A stretch of DNA of 16,511 nt from JAGMDK01 sp023128695 (GCA_030628805.1 DAOVQG010000071.1:1-16511); one strand, 5' to 3'; shown: positions 5,631-13,667, counted from the stretch's first letter. The notes: generated from the letters alone by a model not told the origin. Numbers and translations: made by a program.

Positions 5631-7645
5631 AAACGTCGACACGATATCTGCCTTACAGTATTACTAACGTAGGAAAGTTGTTGATTATGATGAGTTGCTG
5701 TGCGGTGCTGCCGCCCAGCGCGGCCCAGGATGGGGGCGCCCTGATTCCGCTGCGAGCCACGCAACGAGACGTGGATCGGCTGGCACCTGGCGTGTTGGCG
5801 GAGACGGCGGAGTTCTTCGTGGATGAGGCCGGGCTGGTGATGGTCGGCATTCGTTCGACCGCCGACGGGCTGACCACGAGCATCGAGGGACCGGGCGGCG
5901 AAATCCTCAACGAGGAGACGATCGAGAGCTACGGCGGCAAATACGGCACCTTCGAGGGTGCGGATGAGCCCGACAGCTTCCTGATCATGCCGGCCAGCCA
6001 GCCCGGTTTTCATTACTTTTATGTCTTCCCGTCGCTCGGCGTCGGGCAGTACACGGTCCATTTCGAGGCGACTGGATTGACCGAAGATGAGGCGGTGATC
6101 ACCGAGGTCATCACGGATAGCCAGGTGGCGGCGAACCTGGTCGCCACCGAGTCGATCTTGACCCAAGGCTCAGCCGCGGTCCTGGTGGCGTTTCTCTTCG
6201 AGGGAGCCACGCCGCTGACAAACGCAACCGTGTCGGTGGCCGTGAAGCCGCCGAACTCGGACGAGTTCCAGTTGGCGCTGCTGGACGACGGCGTCGGCGC
6301 TGACGATGCCATCGGGGATGGTCTGTACAGCGGTATGTTCACGGTGACGGAGTTGGGCACGTATGTTGCTCTGGCGGAGATCACCGGCGTGAACGGGAGC
6401 GGTACACCCTTCACGCGGACGGCCGCGGCGGAGGTGCTGGTAGTCGAGCAGGGGGCCACGTTCACAACCACGCCTCCGTCATTTACGGACACTCCCGAGG
6501 ATGACAACGACAACGGTCTGTATGAGCGTGTGGTAATCACGTCTGAGGTTGAGGTGGTCACGGCCGGGACGTACGGGCTGACCATCGTGTTGAAGACCAC
6601 AAGCGGCGAGCGGATCCTCGGCCACGGTACGGCCGATCTGGCTGTCGGTACCCAGTCGATCGACGCCGCCGTGGAGGCAGATGTATTCCGCGCGATCGGC
6701 GAGGACGGGCCGTATACCATCACGATGGCCGAGTTGGTCTTCGTGAGCGCGGAAGGGGCCGTGCCTTCTGATCTGTTTGAGGAAAGCATGCAAGGCATGC
6801 AACCGATGCCACAGACGTTATCCTACCTGATCAGCCAGTTCGAGCGTCCCCCAATTCTACTGACCGGCAATACCAGTGACATAGCGGTTGATACCGACCA
6901 AGACGGCGATTTCGACGTGCTTTCCATTGCCATCGAAATGGATGTACTGAATGCGGGTGACTACGAATATACGGCATTGTTGGTGGATAGCTGCGCCGGC
7001 GAAATCGAATTCGTCGTCGGTCAGCAGTTTTTCACAGGTGGACCTGAAGACCTGGTGTTCGACTTTGATGGTTCGCTCATCGGACCCCGCGGCATCGATG
7101 GGCCGTACGCGGTGCAGGACCTGCTGATCTTCGGAACCGGCGGTTCGCTGGTCGAGAGCTATGTCGCCGTGACCCAGGCGTACACTGCCGATGAGTTCGA
7201 CAGCTTCCTGCCGCCGGCCGACTGCAACGAGAACGGTGTGCCGGACCTGTGCGACATCTTCGATTATACCAGTCTTGACTGCAATCTGGATGGCATCCCC
7301 GATGAATGCCAACTGGAAGACAACGATTGCAACACTAACGGCATCCCTGACGACTGCGACATCGCCGACGGCACGTCGCAGGATGTCAACGGCAACGGCA
7401 TCCCGGACGAATGTGAACTGCCAGCGGTATGCCTCGGTGACAGCAACTGTGACGAGACTATTAGTTGGGGGGACATCGACTACTTAGCGGCGTCGATGAA
7501 TGACAATGTGATTGGGTGGTACACGATGTTCCTGCCGGGAGCACCAGCATGCCCCTTCGAGAACAACGACGTAAACGAGGACGGCACCGTTGACTGGCGT
7601 GATATCGATCCGCTCGTCACGCTCATGAACACGACCTGCCCGTAG
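5627..7645 (+). CDS. Large secreted protein with calcium-binding repeats and dockerin-like end
   Basis: Protein of 672 residues starting at the ATG that overlaps the previous stop. An N-terminal signal peptide (hydrophobic core LLIMMSCCAVL, likely cleavage after SAA) indicates export. Residues about 190-275 resemble the 'choice-of-anchor X' Ig-like module, with D-D-G-x-G-A-D-D-x-x-G-D-G-x-Y-x-G. Residues about 532-598 are Asp/Asn/Cys-rich repeats of the thrombospondin-3 kind (D-x-N-x-N-G-I/V-P-D-x-C). Residues 601-672 form the planctomycete dockerin-like pair: GDSNCD...WGDIDYL and DVNEDGTVDWRDIDPLV, ending NTTCP. No catalytic motif is seen, so it is probably structural or adhesive. The last ~70 residues are nearly the same as in the deiminase at 13668, which implies a shared sorting or docking signal. 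Confidence 0.8.
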   Translation: MKTSTRYLPYSITNVGKLLIMMSCCAVLPPSAAQDGGALIPLRATQRDVDRLAPGVLAETAEFFVDEAGLVMVGIRSTADGLTTSIEGPGGEILNEETIESYGGKYGTFEGADEPDSFLIMPASQPGFHYFYVFPSLGVGQYTVHFEATGLTEDEAVITEVITDSQVAANLVATESILTQGSAAVLVAFLFEGATPLTNATVSVAVKPPNSDEFQLALLDDGVGADDAIGDGLYSGMFTVTELGTYVALAEITGVNGSGTPFTRTAAAEVLVVEQGATFTTTPPSFTDTPEDDNDNGLYERVVITSEVEVVTAGTYGLTIVLKTTSGERILGHGTADLAVGTQSIDAAVEADVFRAIGEDGPYTITMAELVFVSAEGAVPSDLFEESMQGMQPMPQTLSYLISQFERPPILLTGNTSDIAVDTDQDGDFDVLSIAIEMDVLNAGDYEYTALLVDSCAGEIEFVVGQQFFTGGPEDLVFDFDGSLIGPRGIDGPYAVQDLLIFGTGGSLVESYVAVTQAYTADEFDSFLPPADCNENGVPDLCDIFDYTSLDCNLDGIPDECQLEDNDCNTNGIPDDCDIADGTSQDVNGNGIPDECELPAVCLGDSNCDETISWGDIDYLAASMNDNVIGWYTMFLPGAPACPFENNDVNEDGTVDWRDIDPLVTLMNTTCP

Positions 7646-7656
7646 AAACGGGACGC

Positions 7657-7692
7657 GTGGCACTGACGGTGTGCCACTGCTCTTGAGCAGTG
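7657..7692. repeat. Two overlapping hairpins (REP-like)
   Basis: GTGGCAC (7657-7663) pairs with GTGCCAC (7671-7677), and CACTGCTC (7675-7682) pairs with GAGCAGTG (7685-7692). The two stems share CAC, so they exclude each other or stack. It lies between the dockerin-like gene and the glycosyltransferase gene. There is no T-run. The layout matches the element at 13240-13287. Confidence 0.8.
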
Positions 7693-7724
7693 CTGATGTT
7701 CAGGTGAACGGGTTATCCATACGA

Positions 7725-9545
7725 ATGGGTACGTTCAGACAACCCAAAGGACAGCGCCAGGATGCCGGCACCACGCGTCCCGCGGAACCGGGTCAGGAGG
7801 CCCGGCGGACTTCCACAACGGCGGACCTGCTGTGGCCGGCCGGAATCCTCCTCGCGGCGTTCGTCGTGCGGCTCGTGCACGTGGTGCAGTCGCGAGCCGT
7901 CGTGTTCTTCGACTACCCGGTCGTGGACGGTAGAGCCTATCTGGAATGGGGGCAGCGCATCGCCGCCGGCGATTGGCTTGGCAGCGAAGTGTTCTACCAA
8001 GCCCCGCTCTATCCGTACTTCCTCGCCTTGGCGCAGTTGCTGGCCGGAGCGGACCTGTTCTGGATACGGATCATCCAGATCGCAGTCGGTGCCGGCTCGT
8101 GCGGCCTGATGTTTCTGGCGGGGAAAGCCTTCTTCTCCCGACGGGTCGGCATCGCGGCGGGGCTCATCCTGGCTCTGTATCCACCGGCGATTTTCTTTGA
8201 CGCCCTGCTGCAAAAATCCGTGCTGGACCTGTTGTGGACGACGCTGTTGCTTTGGCTGCTGGGCCGGGCGCGGCGGCGAACGTCCGTGCTCGAGTTAGGC
8301 GGCGCCGGTCTTGTCCTGGGTCTGCTTTGCCTGACGCGCGAAAATGCACTGCTGCTGATCCCCGTGCTCGGGGCGTGGCTGGCGATTCATGTCACGAAAC
8401 CGGGCCTGGCCACCCGCGCGGGCCGAGTGGGCGTGTTCGCCGTCGGGTTGCTGATCGCGTTGCTGCCGGTGGGCTTTCGCAACTGGGCCGTGGGCGGCGA
8501 ATTTGCCCTGACCACCTCCCAGGCCGGCCCGAACTTCTACATCGGAAACAACCCCGACGCTCCCGGCATCTACGTCCCCCTGCGGCCCGGCCGCGGCGGC
8601 CCGCGGACCGAAAGACAGGACGCCGCCGAACTGGCCGAGTTGGCCCGCGGACATCCGCTCACCCCGCGCGAGGTTTCGCACTACTGGCTGGGCAAGTCCT
8701 GGGAGTTCATCCGCGCTCAGCCGGGCGCGTGGCTGCGGCTGACGGGCCGGAAGGCGATCTTCACGTTCAACGCCTACGAGATTCCTGACGCCGAGGATAT
8801 GTACTTCTACGAGCTGCGTTGCGGGCTGATCCGCTCGCTCGGGTACCTCCTGCACTTCGGCGTGCTGTTCCCGCTGGCGGTCGCGGGCATCTACTTGACC
8901 ATGTCGCGTTGGCGGGAATTGTGGGTGCTGTACGCCCTGGTGCTCACGATGGCTGTCAGCGTGATCGCATTTTTCGTCTTCGCGCGCTATCGGTTCCCGC
9001 TGGTCCCGGTACTCACCCTTTTTGCAGGGGCCGCCTTGGTGGAGGGCTACGCCGCGGTCCGTGCTCGGCATTTCACGCGCATCGCCGTGGCCGCCGTAGC
9101 GATCCTGGTCGCCGCCGGGGCGAGCAACTGGCCGCCGCCGTTGCTGAAGCGGCATTCGCAACTCGCCGTGAGCCATACGAACGCCGGCGACGCGCTCTAT
9201 GAAAACGGGCACTACGAGCGGGCGCTGAGCGAGTACCAGGCCGCCGTCGAGATCGAGCCGCGCTTCATGGGCGGCTACGTGGGTCTGGCCAAGACGCGGG
9301 CCCGGCTGGGGCGGCTGAAAGCGGCCTACGCGGCATACGAGGAAGCGGGGCGGCGAGCACCTACGGCGTTCCAGGTCGAATTGGAGTTCGGCACCGCCCT
9401 CGGCGAAGCGGGCGCGCGGTCTCAGGCCGTCAAGCATTTACGGCGAGCACTGTCACTCTTGCCGCCCGACGCGTCCGTCAGAGCGGAGATCGAGGAGCGC
9501 CTTCGGCAATACGAGTCATCAGAAATAGACTCGTTTGAGCCGTAG
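7725..9545 (+). CDS. GT-C membrane glycosyltransferase (PMT/ArnT-like) with TPR tail
   Basis: Protein of 606 residues. It probably transfers sugars from a polyprenyl-linked donor at the outer face of the membrane. The N-terminal part has about ten transmembrane helices. The first loop carries DYPVVDGRAYLEWG and PLYPYFLA, typical of the PMT/GT39-GT83 superfamily; the acidic residues there are the usual catalytic or metal-binding site. A periplasmic loop (NFYIGNNPDAPGIYVPL) and FARYRFPLVPVL are also family-like. The C-terminal ~130 residues are two to three TPR units (GDALYENGHYERALSEYQAA, AKTRARLGRLKAAYAAYEEA), suggesting a protein partner. I chose the ATG at 7725; the GTG at 7671 lies inside the hairpin repeat. 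A clear ribosome site is lacking. The hydrophilic first ~35 residues are low-complexity. Confidence 0.8.
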   Translation: MGTFRQPKGQRQDAGTTRPAEPGQEARRTSTTADLLWPAGILLAAFVVRLVHVVQSRAVVFFDYPVVDGRAYLEWGQRIAAGDWLGSEVFYQAPLYPYFLALAQLLAGADLFWIRIIQIAVGAGSCGLMFLAGKAFFSRRVGIAAGLILALYPPAIFFDALLQKSVLDLLWTTLLLWLLGRARRRTSVLELGGAGLVLGLLCLTRENALLLIPVLGAWLAIHVTKPGLATRAGRVGVFAVGLLIALLPVGFRNWAVGGEFALTTSQAGPNFYIGNNPDAPGIYVPLRPGRGGPRTERQDAAELAELARGHPLTPREVSHYWLGKSWEFIRAQPGAWLRLTGRKAIFTFNAYEIPDAEDMYFYELRCGLIRSLGYLLHFGVLFPLAVAGIYLTMSRWRELWVLYALVLTMAVSVIAFFVFARYRFPLVPVLTLFAGAALVEGYAAVRARHFTRIAVAAVAILVAAGASNWPPPLLKRHSQLAVSHTNAGDALYENGHYERALSEYQAAVEIEPRFMGGYVGLAKTRARLGRLKAAYAAYEEAGRRAPTAFQVELEFGTALGEAGARSQAVKHLRRALSLLPPDASVRAEIEERLRQYESSEIDSFEP

Positions 9546-9559
9546 CTGTCCTCGATGGT

Positions 9560-9770
9560 TGCCACCACGGTCGCCGCGCTCGCGCCGGACAGCCGGCTGA
9601 TGCCGATTTGAGCGGTCGCCTGACTGAGGAGTTCTTCCGTGCTGCTCCAACCGCCGGCGTGCCGGAGATGACGCCGCTCGAAGTGTTCAATTGCAAGCCG
9701 GATGGCATTGCACCTGAGAGCAGCGACCAGGAGTACGGCGGCAGCCCACCCTTCAATATAATATGGCCGT
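9560..9770 (-). pseudogene. Decayed Ig-like (He_PIG) domain fragment in an otherwise empty gap
   Basis: The 345 bases between 9545 and 9891 hold no intact gene. On the minus strand, about 9753 down to 9640 reads GGLPPYSWSLLSGAMPSGLQ, then a short Asn/Ser linker and GVISGTPAVG. This is the hallmark of the putative Ig domain He_PIG ('G-x-P-P-Y-x-W-x-L-x-x-G-x-L-P-x-G-L'). The domain should go on for another ~25 residues, but the frame is lost after GTPAVG. A neighbouring frame continues as SSTEELLSQATAQ. No start or export signal is visible. The boundaries are approximate. I read it as the remnant of a secreted repeat protein. Confidence 0.5.
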
Positions 9771-9776
9771 TTGTAA

Positions 9777-9805
9777 TGGCAAGAGACCGAATCACCGGGT
9801 ATACT
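9777..9805 (+). promoter_or_regulatory. Possible promoter of the SPFH gene pair
   Basis: TATACT at 9800-9805 is a good -10 box. TGGCAA at 9777-9782, 17 bases upstream, is a poor -35. The leader to the ATG at 9891 would be about 80 bases. Assigned by eye. Confidence 0.3.
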
Positions 9806-9890
9806 ACGCCCGTTGATATTCGGGCCAGCGCACATTGCGGCCAGACGCTGGATAACACGAAGAACTGAACAGCTCAGCAAGGGTGACGCG

Positions 9891-11513
9891 ATGGCTATCA
9901 CAACCCCCCCACCGTCAGGAGCGTCGTATTCCCCGGAGATCAGGCTGCCCCAATTACCGCAGCTCTCGCGGCTGGCGACCTGCGTGCTGCTGATCCTGGC
10001 TCTGGTGGTCCTCGGTGCGTGCTACAAATGGTTCGTGCAGCGGGTCCAAGTGGACCCGGGGAACGTGCTGGTGCTGATGCGCAAGGTCGGTCAGTATTTG
10101 CCGCCTGACGCCGAGGGGCAGGTCGTGCTTTACCCGGCGCTGCTCAAACAGCTCGGCGAGCCGATTGATTCCGTCAAATACAAGGGCATTCTGTACGAAG
10201 TCCTGCCCGAGGGCCGCCACTTCTACGACCCATTCCTGTACGAACGGCGGATCGTCCCGGCAACCTTCATCGAGCAAGACGAGATCGGCATACTGATCCG
10301 CAAGTACGGCAGACCGCTACCGCCGGGCAAGATCGTCGCCACCAAGCCGGACGAGCGCGACCCGCCGGACGAGCACGGCCCGCTGGAGGAGCGCGGCCCG
10401 CTGGAGAAGCCGCTCCGTCAGGGCCGGCACAACATCAACCCCTTTGCTTACGAGGTTAAGCGCTTCAGACAGATTCGGATCCCGGAAGGCAGCGTTGGGG
10501 TCCAGACGCTTTTCTCCGGCAAGCAGCCGGTCAACCCCAACCGCTACGTCGTGGATGAAGGTGAGCTCGGCGTGCAGCCCGCCGTGCTCCCGCCCGGCCT
10601 GTACTTCAGGAACCCCTATGTCTGGCGGATCGACATCATCGACGTGCGCAGCCACACGCACGATTTGCGCGACGACGACGCGATTCATTTCCCGTCGAAG
10701 GACAGCTTCGAGATCGTGATCGAAGGCACGGTCGAATACGCCATCCGCCAGGACATGGCCCCCTATGTGATGGCGGCGATCGGGAACCACGACGATATCC
10801 GCAAGAAGCTGATCCTGCCCTACATGAAGTCCTTCGCCCGCATCGAGGGCTCCAAGCTCGAGGCCCGCGAATTCATCTCCGGCGAGACGCGCAAGGCCTT
10901 CCAGGACAAGGTGTTCGAGGGGCTGCTGAAGCAGTGTGCGGCGCAGGGGATCGAGATTCGCGCCACGCTCATCCGCCGCATCGAGCCACCCACCGAGATC
11001 GCCGACCCGATCAGCGATCGGCAGGTCGCCCAGCAGCAGGTTAGTCGTTATCAAAACGAGATCAAGCTGGCCCAGTCGCAGGCGAAGCTGGTCGAGCAGG
11101 AAGAGATACAGAAGCAAAACCAGGCGATCGGTCAGGCCGATCGCGAGGTGGTGAGCATCATCAAAGAGGCCGAGGAGCACCAGGCCGTCGCGCTGACGGG
11201 AGCCAACAAGCGCTTTGAGGTCGCCAAGCTGGAACTCGAAGCCGCCCAGGAGACCGCCGCGGCGTTGGTGGCCCGCGGCCAAGCGGCGGCCGAGATCGTC
11301 CTGCTCGATTACAAGGCTCAGGCCAATCCGCTCCGTGACGCGGTCAACGCCTTCGGCGGCGGGGAGACGTACGCGCAGTACTTCTTCTACCAGAAGCTCG
11401 GGCCCGCACTGAAATCCGTACTGGCCAGCACGGACGGACCGTTCGCCGACATCTTTCGAACACTTTCGGCCTCGAAGGAGGCGCGGACCGACAGGTCATC
11501 CCAACCGGAGTAA
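9891..11513 (+). CDS. SPFH/band-7 family membrane protein, first of a pair
   Basis: Protein of 540 residues with one N-terminal transmembrane helix (about residues 27-44). The SPFH core runs from about residue 210 to 380: VDEGELGVQ..., then FPSKDSFEIVIEGTVEYAI, then LEAREFISGETRKAFQ. A long charged coiled coil follows (about 385-480), then a C-terminal segment TYAQYFFYQKLGPALKSVL. SPFH proteins (stomatin, flotillin, HflK/HflC) build ring or cage assemblies on membranes. Before the core, a 'G-x-[HY]-x-x-[DN]-P-x-x-[YW]' unit occurs three times, at Gly108, Gly178 and Gly236. Between the first two is a short tandem repeat (10350-10403). The start at 9891 has AAGGG about nine bases upstream; an upstream in-frame extension to 9813 is unlikely. 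The second SPFH gene follows after 42 bases, so co-expression is likely. Confidence 0.85.
   Translation: MAITTPPPSGASYSPEIRLPQLPQLSRLATCVLLILALVVLGACYKWFVQRVQVDPGNVLVLMRKVGQYLPPDAEGQVVLYPALLKQLGEPIDSVKYKGILYEVLPEGRHFYDPFLYERRIVPATFIEQDEIGILIRKYGRPLPPGKIVATKPDERDPPDEHGPLEERGPLEKPLRQGRHNINPFAYEVKRFRQIRIPEGSVGVQTLFSGKQPVNPNRYVVDEGELGVQPAVLPPGLYFRNPYVWRIDIIDVRSHTHDLRDDDAIHFPSKDSFEIVIEGTVEYAIRQDMAPYVMAAIGNHDDIRKKLILPYMKSFARIEGSKLEAREFISGETRKAFQDKVFEGLLKQCAAQGIEIRATLIRRIEPPTEIADPISDRQVAQQQVSRYQNEIKLAQSQAKLVEQEEIQKQNQAIGQADREVVSIIKEAEEHQAVALTGANKRFEVAKLELEAAQETAAALVARGQAAAEIVLLDYKAQANPLRDAVNAFGGGETYAQYFFYQKLGPALKSVLASTDGPFADIFRTLSASKEARTDRSSQPE
10350..10403 (+). repeat. Three 18-bp tandem repeats inside the first SPFH gene
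   Basis: Three imperfect 18-base units (10350-10367, 10368-10385, 10386-10403) encode DERDPP, DEHGPL and EERGPL, followed by a partial unit EKPL. The unit length keeps the reading frame. It forms an acidic, Pro-rich linker between two of the lead-in repeats, and copy number could vary between strains. Confidence 0.8.
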
Positions 11514-11555
11514 GCGGCAGCCGGCGAATAATGCCCTGCTGAATGGAGAAAGGTC

Positions 11556-13205
11556 ATGTCTCTCTCACGCATAGTCGGAAGCACGGTCGGGGCCATACTG
11601 GTTTTGGGTGGTGTCGTGCTCGGCTACGTCTGGACCGCCTGTCGAGCCTACGTGCCGCCCGACAAGTGCCTGGTACTCACACGCAAGACCGGCGAGCCCC
11701 TGCCGGCCGGGTTGAAGATCGCCGAGCCGGGCCAGAAAGGCATCCAGCGTCAGGCGCTGGGCCCCGGGCGCTACTTCTTCAACCCCTGGGTGTGGGATTG
11801 GGAGTTGCGCGACCTGGTCGAAATCCCGGCCGGTGATCCCCAGACGTGGCGCGAGGTGTACGCCGCCGGCGACCCCGATTACCAGGTTCCCACGATCGAG
11901 GGCGCCTGGCCGAAGGTCGGCATCGTCATCAGCCTCGCCGGAAAGCCGTGGGATCAGGAAGCCGAGGTCGTGGACGAAGGCTATCAGGGCATTCAGCGGC
12001 ACGTGCTGACGCCGGGAACCTATCGGCTCAACCCGCGGGCCTACCAGGTCGAGCTCGTTGACGCGGTGGTTGTGCCCCTCGGCTGCTGCGGCGTGGTGAC
12101 CTCGCAACTGGGCGATATGCCGGGTGTTGAGATCGTCACCGAGACGCTCATCGGGCCGGACGGAGAGCCGGTCGAGGGCGAACGCAAGCAGGTTCAGAAG
12201 CTCGCGGAGGTGGGGCAGCGCGGCGTGCTGCAGGACATCCTGCAACCGGGCATCTACTACTTGAACCCGAAGGTGCACAAAGTCACGACCGTGCAGATCG
12301 GCTATAACGAGATCTCGCAGCTCAAGACGCAAAACATCCGCGACAACATCCGCTTCCCGTCGAACGACGGCTTCACCATCGAAATCGAGGTGACGGTCGT
12401 CTGGGGCCGGCATCCGGAGCACGCCCCGGAGATGATTGCCCGCTTCGGCGACGTGACCAAAATCAAACAGATCATCTTCAGCCAGATTCGCAGCATCTGC
12501 CGCAACATCGGCTCAGAGTACGACAGCACCGACTTCATCCGCGGCGAGAAACGCGAGGAGTATCAGCGCGCCGTGACCGAGACGTTGCAGCGCATCGCCA
12601 GCAAACGCGACATCGAAATCCTGATCGCGCTGATCCAGAACTACGAGGTTCACGGCGGCACGGCGGGCGCCGACGAGGAAATGGACCTCAAGAAGACCAT
12701 TCAGCGCGGCTACATCGCCAAGGAAGAGGAGCTGACCCGGCACAAGCAGCGTGAAACCGCCATGGTCAAGGCCGAACTGGAGACCGCCAAGGTACGGATC
12801 GAAATCGCCCGCGAACAGGTCGTCGCGGAGACGCGCAAGAAGGTCGCGGAGATCATGGCCGAGGGCCAGAAGCAAGCCGCGGAGATCGACGCGCAGCGCG
12901 ATCTCGAGGTGGCCCGGATCGAGCGGCAGATCGCGCAGCTTGACGCGGAAATGACTCGCGTGCTCGGCAAGGCCAAGGCCCAGGTCGAAGAGTTGGCCAA
13001 CCAAGCCGAGGCCGATGGCAAACGCCTGATGATCGGGGCCTTCGGCTCCGGGCGCGCGTACAACCTCTACACCTTCGCCGAACAGTTCGAGCCCGAGTCC
13101 ATCCGGCTGATCTTCGCCGGCCCTGGCACGTTTTGGACCGACCTGCAACGGATGCAGGACGTCGCCTCGCTTGAACTCCTGAAATCAGCCGCCCCACCGA
13201 AGTAA
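11556..13205 (+). CDS. SPFH/band-7 family membrane protein, second of a pair
   Basis: Protein of 549 residues, clearly related to but divergent from the first SPFH protein. One transmembrane helix lies at about residues 8-27. The lead-in unit occurs three times: GRYFFNPWVW at Gly71, GTYRLNPRAYQV at Gly154 and GIYYLNPKVHKV at Gly232. The SPFH core continues through FPSNDGFTIEIEVTVVWG and DFIRGEKREEYQ. A coiled coil rich in Glu/Lys/Ala occupies about residues 390-490, and the C-terminal part YNLYTFAEQFEPESIRLIF parallels the end of the first protein. The start at 11556 has a GGAGAAAGG purine run just upstream. I infer that the two proteins form a hetero-oligomeric cage like HflK/HflC or flotillins. 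No FtsH or NfeD-type protease gene is in the window, so the client is unknown. Confidence 0.85.
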   Translation: MSLSRIVGSTVGAILVLGGVVLGYVWTACRAYVPPDKCLVLTRKTGEPLPAGLKIAEPGQKGIQRQALGPGRYFFNPWVWDWELRDLVEIPAGDPQTWREVYAAGDPDYQVPTIEGAWPKVGIVISLAGKPWDQEAEVVDEGYQGIQRHVLTPGTYRLNPRAYQVELVDAVVVPLGCCGVVTSQLGDMPGVEIVTETLIGPDGEPVEGERKQVQKLAEVGQRGVLQDILQPGIYYLNPKVHKVTTVQIGYNEISQLKTQNIRDNIRFPSNDGFTIEIEVTVVWGRHPEHAPEMIARFGDVTKIKQIIFSQIRSICRNIGSEYDSTDFIRGEKREEYQRAVTETLQRIASKRDIEILIALIQNYEVHGGTAGADEEMDLKKTIQRGYIAKEEELTRHKQRETAMVKAELETAKVRIEIAREQVVAETRKKVAEIMAEGQKQAAEIDAQRDLEVARIERQIAQLDAEMTRVLGKAKAQVEELANQAEADGKRLMIGAFGSGRAYNLYTFAEQFEPESIRLIFAGPGTFWTDLQRMQDVASLELLKSAAPPK

Positions 13206-13239
13206 CGGTCGCCGGGTGCCATTCCCAAGCGTTGGGTGC

Positions 13240-13287
13240 CACGGGCAGTTGGTCTGACCGTGCCCACTGGCGGGCCAGCCGCCAGTG
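13240..13287. repeat. Two consecutive hairpins (REP-like), second copy
   Basis: CACGGGCAG (13240-13248) pairs with CTGACCGTG (13254-13262) with one mismatch, and CACTGGCGG (13265-13273) pairs perfectly with CCGCCAGTG (13279-13287). The order, the GTGCCAC start and the CACTG...CAGTG second stem match the element at 7657-7692, though the stem sequences differ. It follows the second SPFH gene by 35 bases and could end or protect that transcript. Confidence 0.8.
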
Positions 13288-13421
13288 ACACACCCGCACG
13301 AACGCCCGATAATCGTCCGGTGACGGTTGTCACTGGAGAGTGGGAAGGACGAGGAGCTGTAGGCTTCAGTTGGCCAGAAAAAGCAGTCACACCTCGGTCG
13401 CGGGTGAGCGTCAACATAGTG

Positions 13422-13484
13422 GGTGGGGCGGGCCTCCGTGCCCGCCAGTACGGTCCGATGGCGGCCGCGGAGGGCCGCCCCACC
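13422..13484. repeat. Long GC-rich inverted repeat, 25-base arms
   Basis: The arms 13422-13446 and 13460-13484 are complementary over 25 bases with about four mismatches, around a 13-base loop. The outer eight or more bases (GGTGGGGCGG) pair perfectly apart from the inner end. The arm sequence resembles the GC-rich repeat at 3099-3141 (GGTGGGC...GCCCGCC), so the two may be one family. It sits in the 462-base gap before the deiminase gene; the rest of that gap holds no convincing ORF. Confidence 0.85.
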
Positions 13485-13538
13485 GGTTTACCCACTTTCC
13501 TGACGACCACTCTCGGTCGCGCTCTGAGAAAAACGACC

Positions 13539-13566
13539 TTTTGTTCATGCCCCGTTTCGTTACAAT
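13539..13566 (+). promoter_or_regulatory. Weak candidate promoter for the deiminase gene
   Basis: TACAAT at 13561-13566 is a good -10 box, but the nearest -35-like sequence (TTTTGT, 13539-13544, 16-base spacer) is poor. Transcription from here would give a leader of about 95 bases. Confidence 0.25.
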
Positions 13567-13667
13567 GGAATGGGCGCTGGGGCATGGGTATTCCGTGCCA
13601 ATCGTCAGCACTACCGGCGTTTGCCCGAGAGAGTCACCCGATTTCCGAGGCGGAAGAAGGAGCCCCA

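Noticed and set aside
7671..7724. GTG at 7671 as the glycosyltransferase start
   Set aside because: It lies inside the hairpin repeat, and the 18 extra residues are encoded mostly by repeat sequence.
8295..9437. Minus-strand open frame of 380 codons
   Set aside because: It is the antisense shadow of the glycosyltransferase. Its composition (Arg, Gln, Gly and His rich without hydrophobic pattern) is that of GC-rich antisense frames.
9608..9868. Plus-strand frame of 86 codons in the gap before the SPFH pair
   Set aside because: It has no ribosome site or domain, and the He_PIG signature on the opposite strand explains part of the stretch.
10317..11282. Minus-strand open frame of 321 codons
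   Set aside because: It is antisense to the first SPFH gene. Its Leu/Asp/Gly-rich sequence mirrors the coiled-coil codons.
13236..13667. N-terminal extension of the deiminase to 13236
   Set aside because: The extension is encoded by the two inverted-repeat elements. The ATG at 13668 has a strong ribosome site and begins a clear signal peptide.
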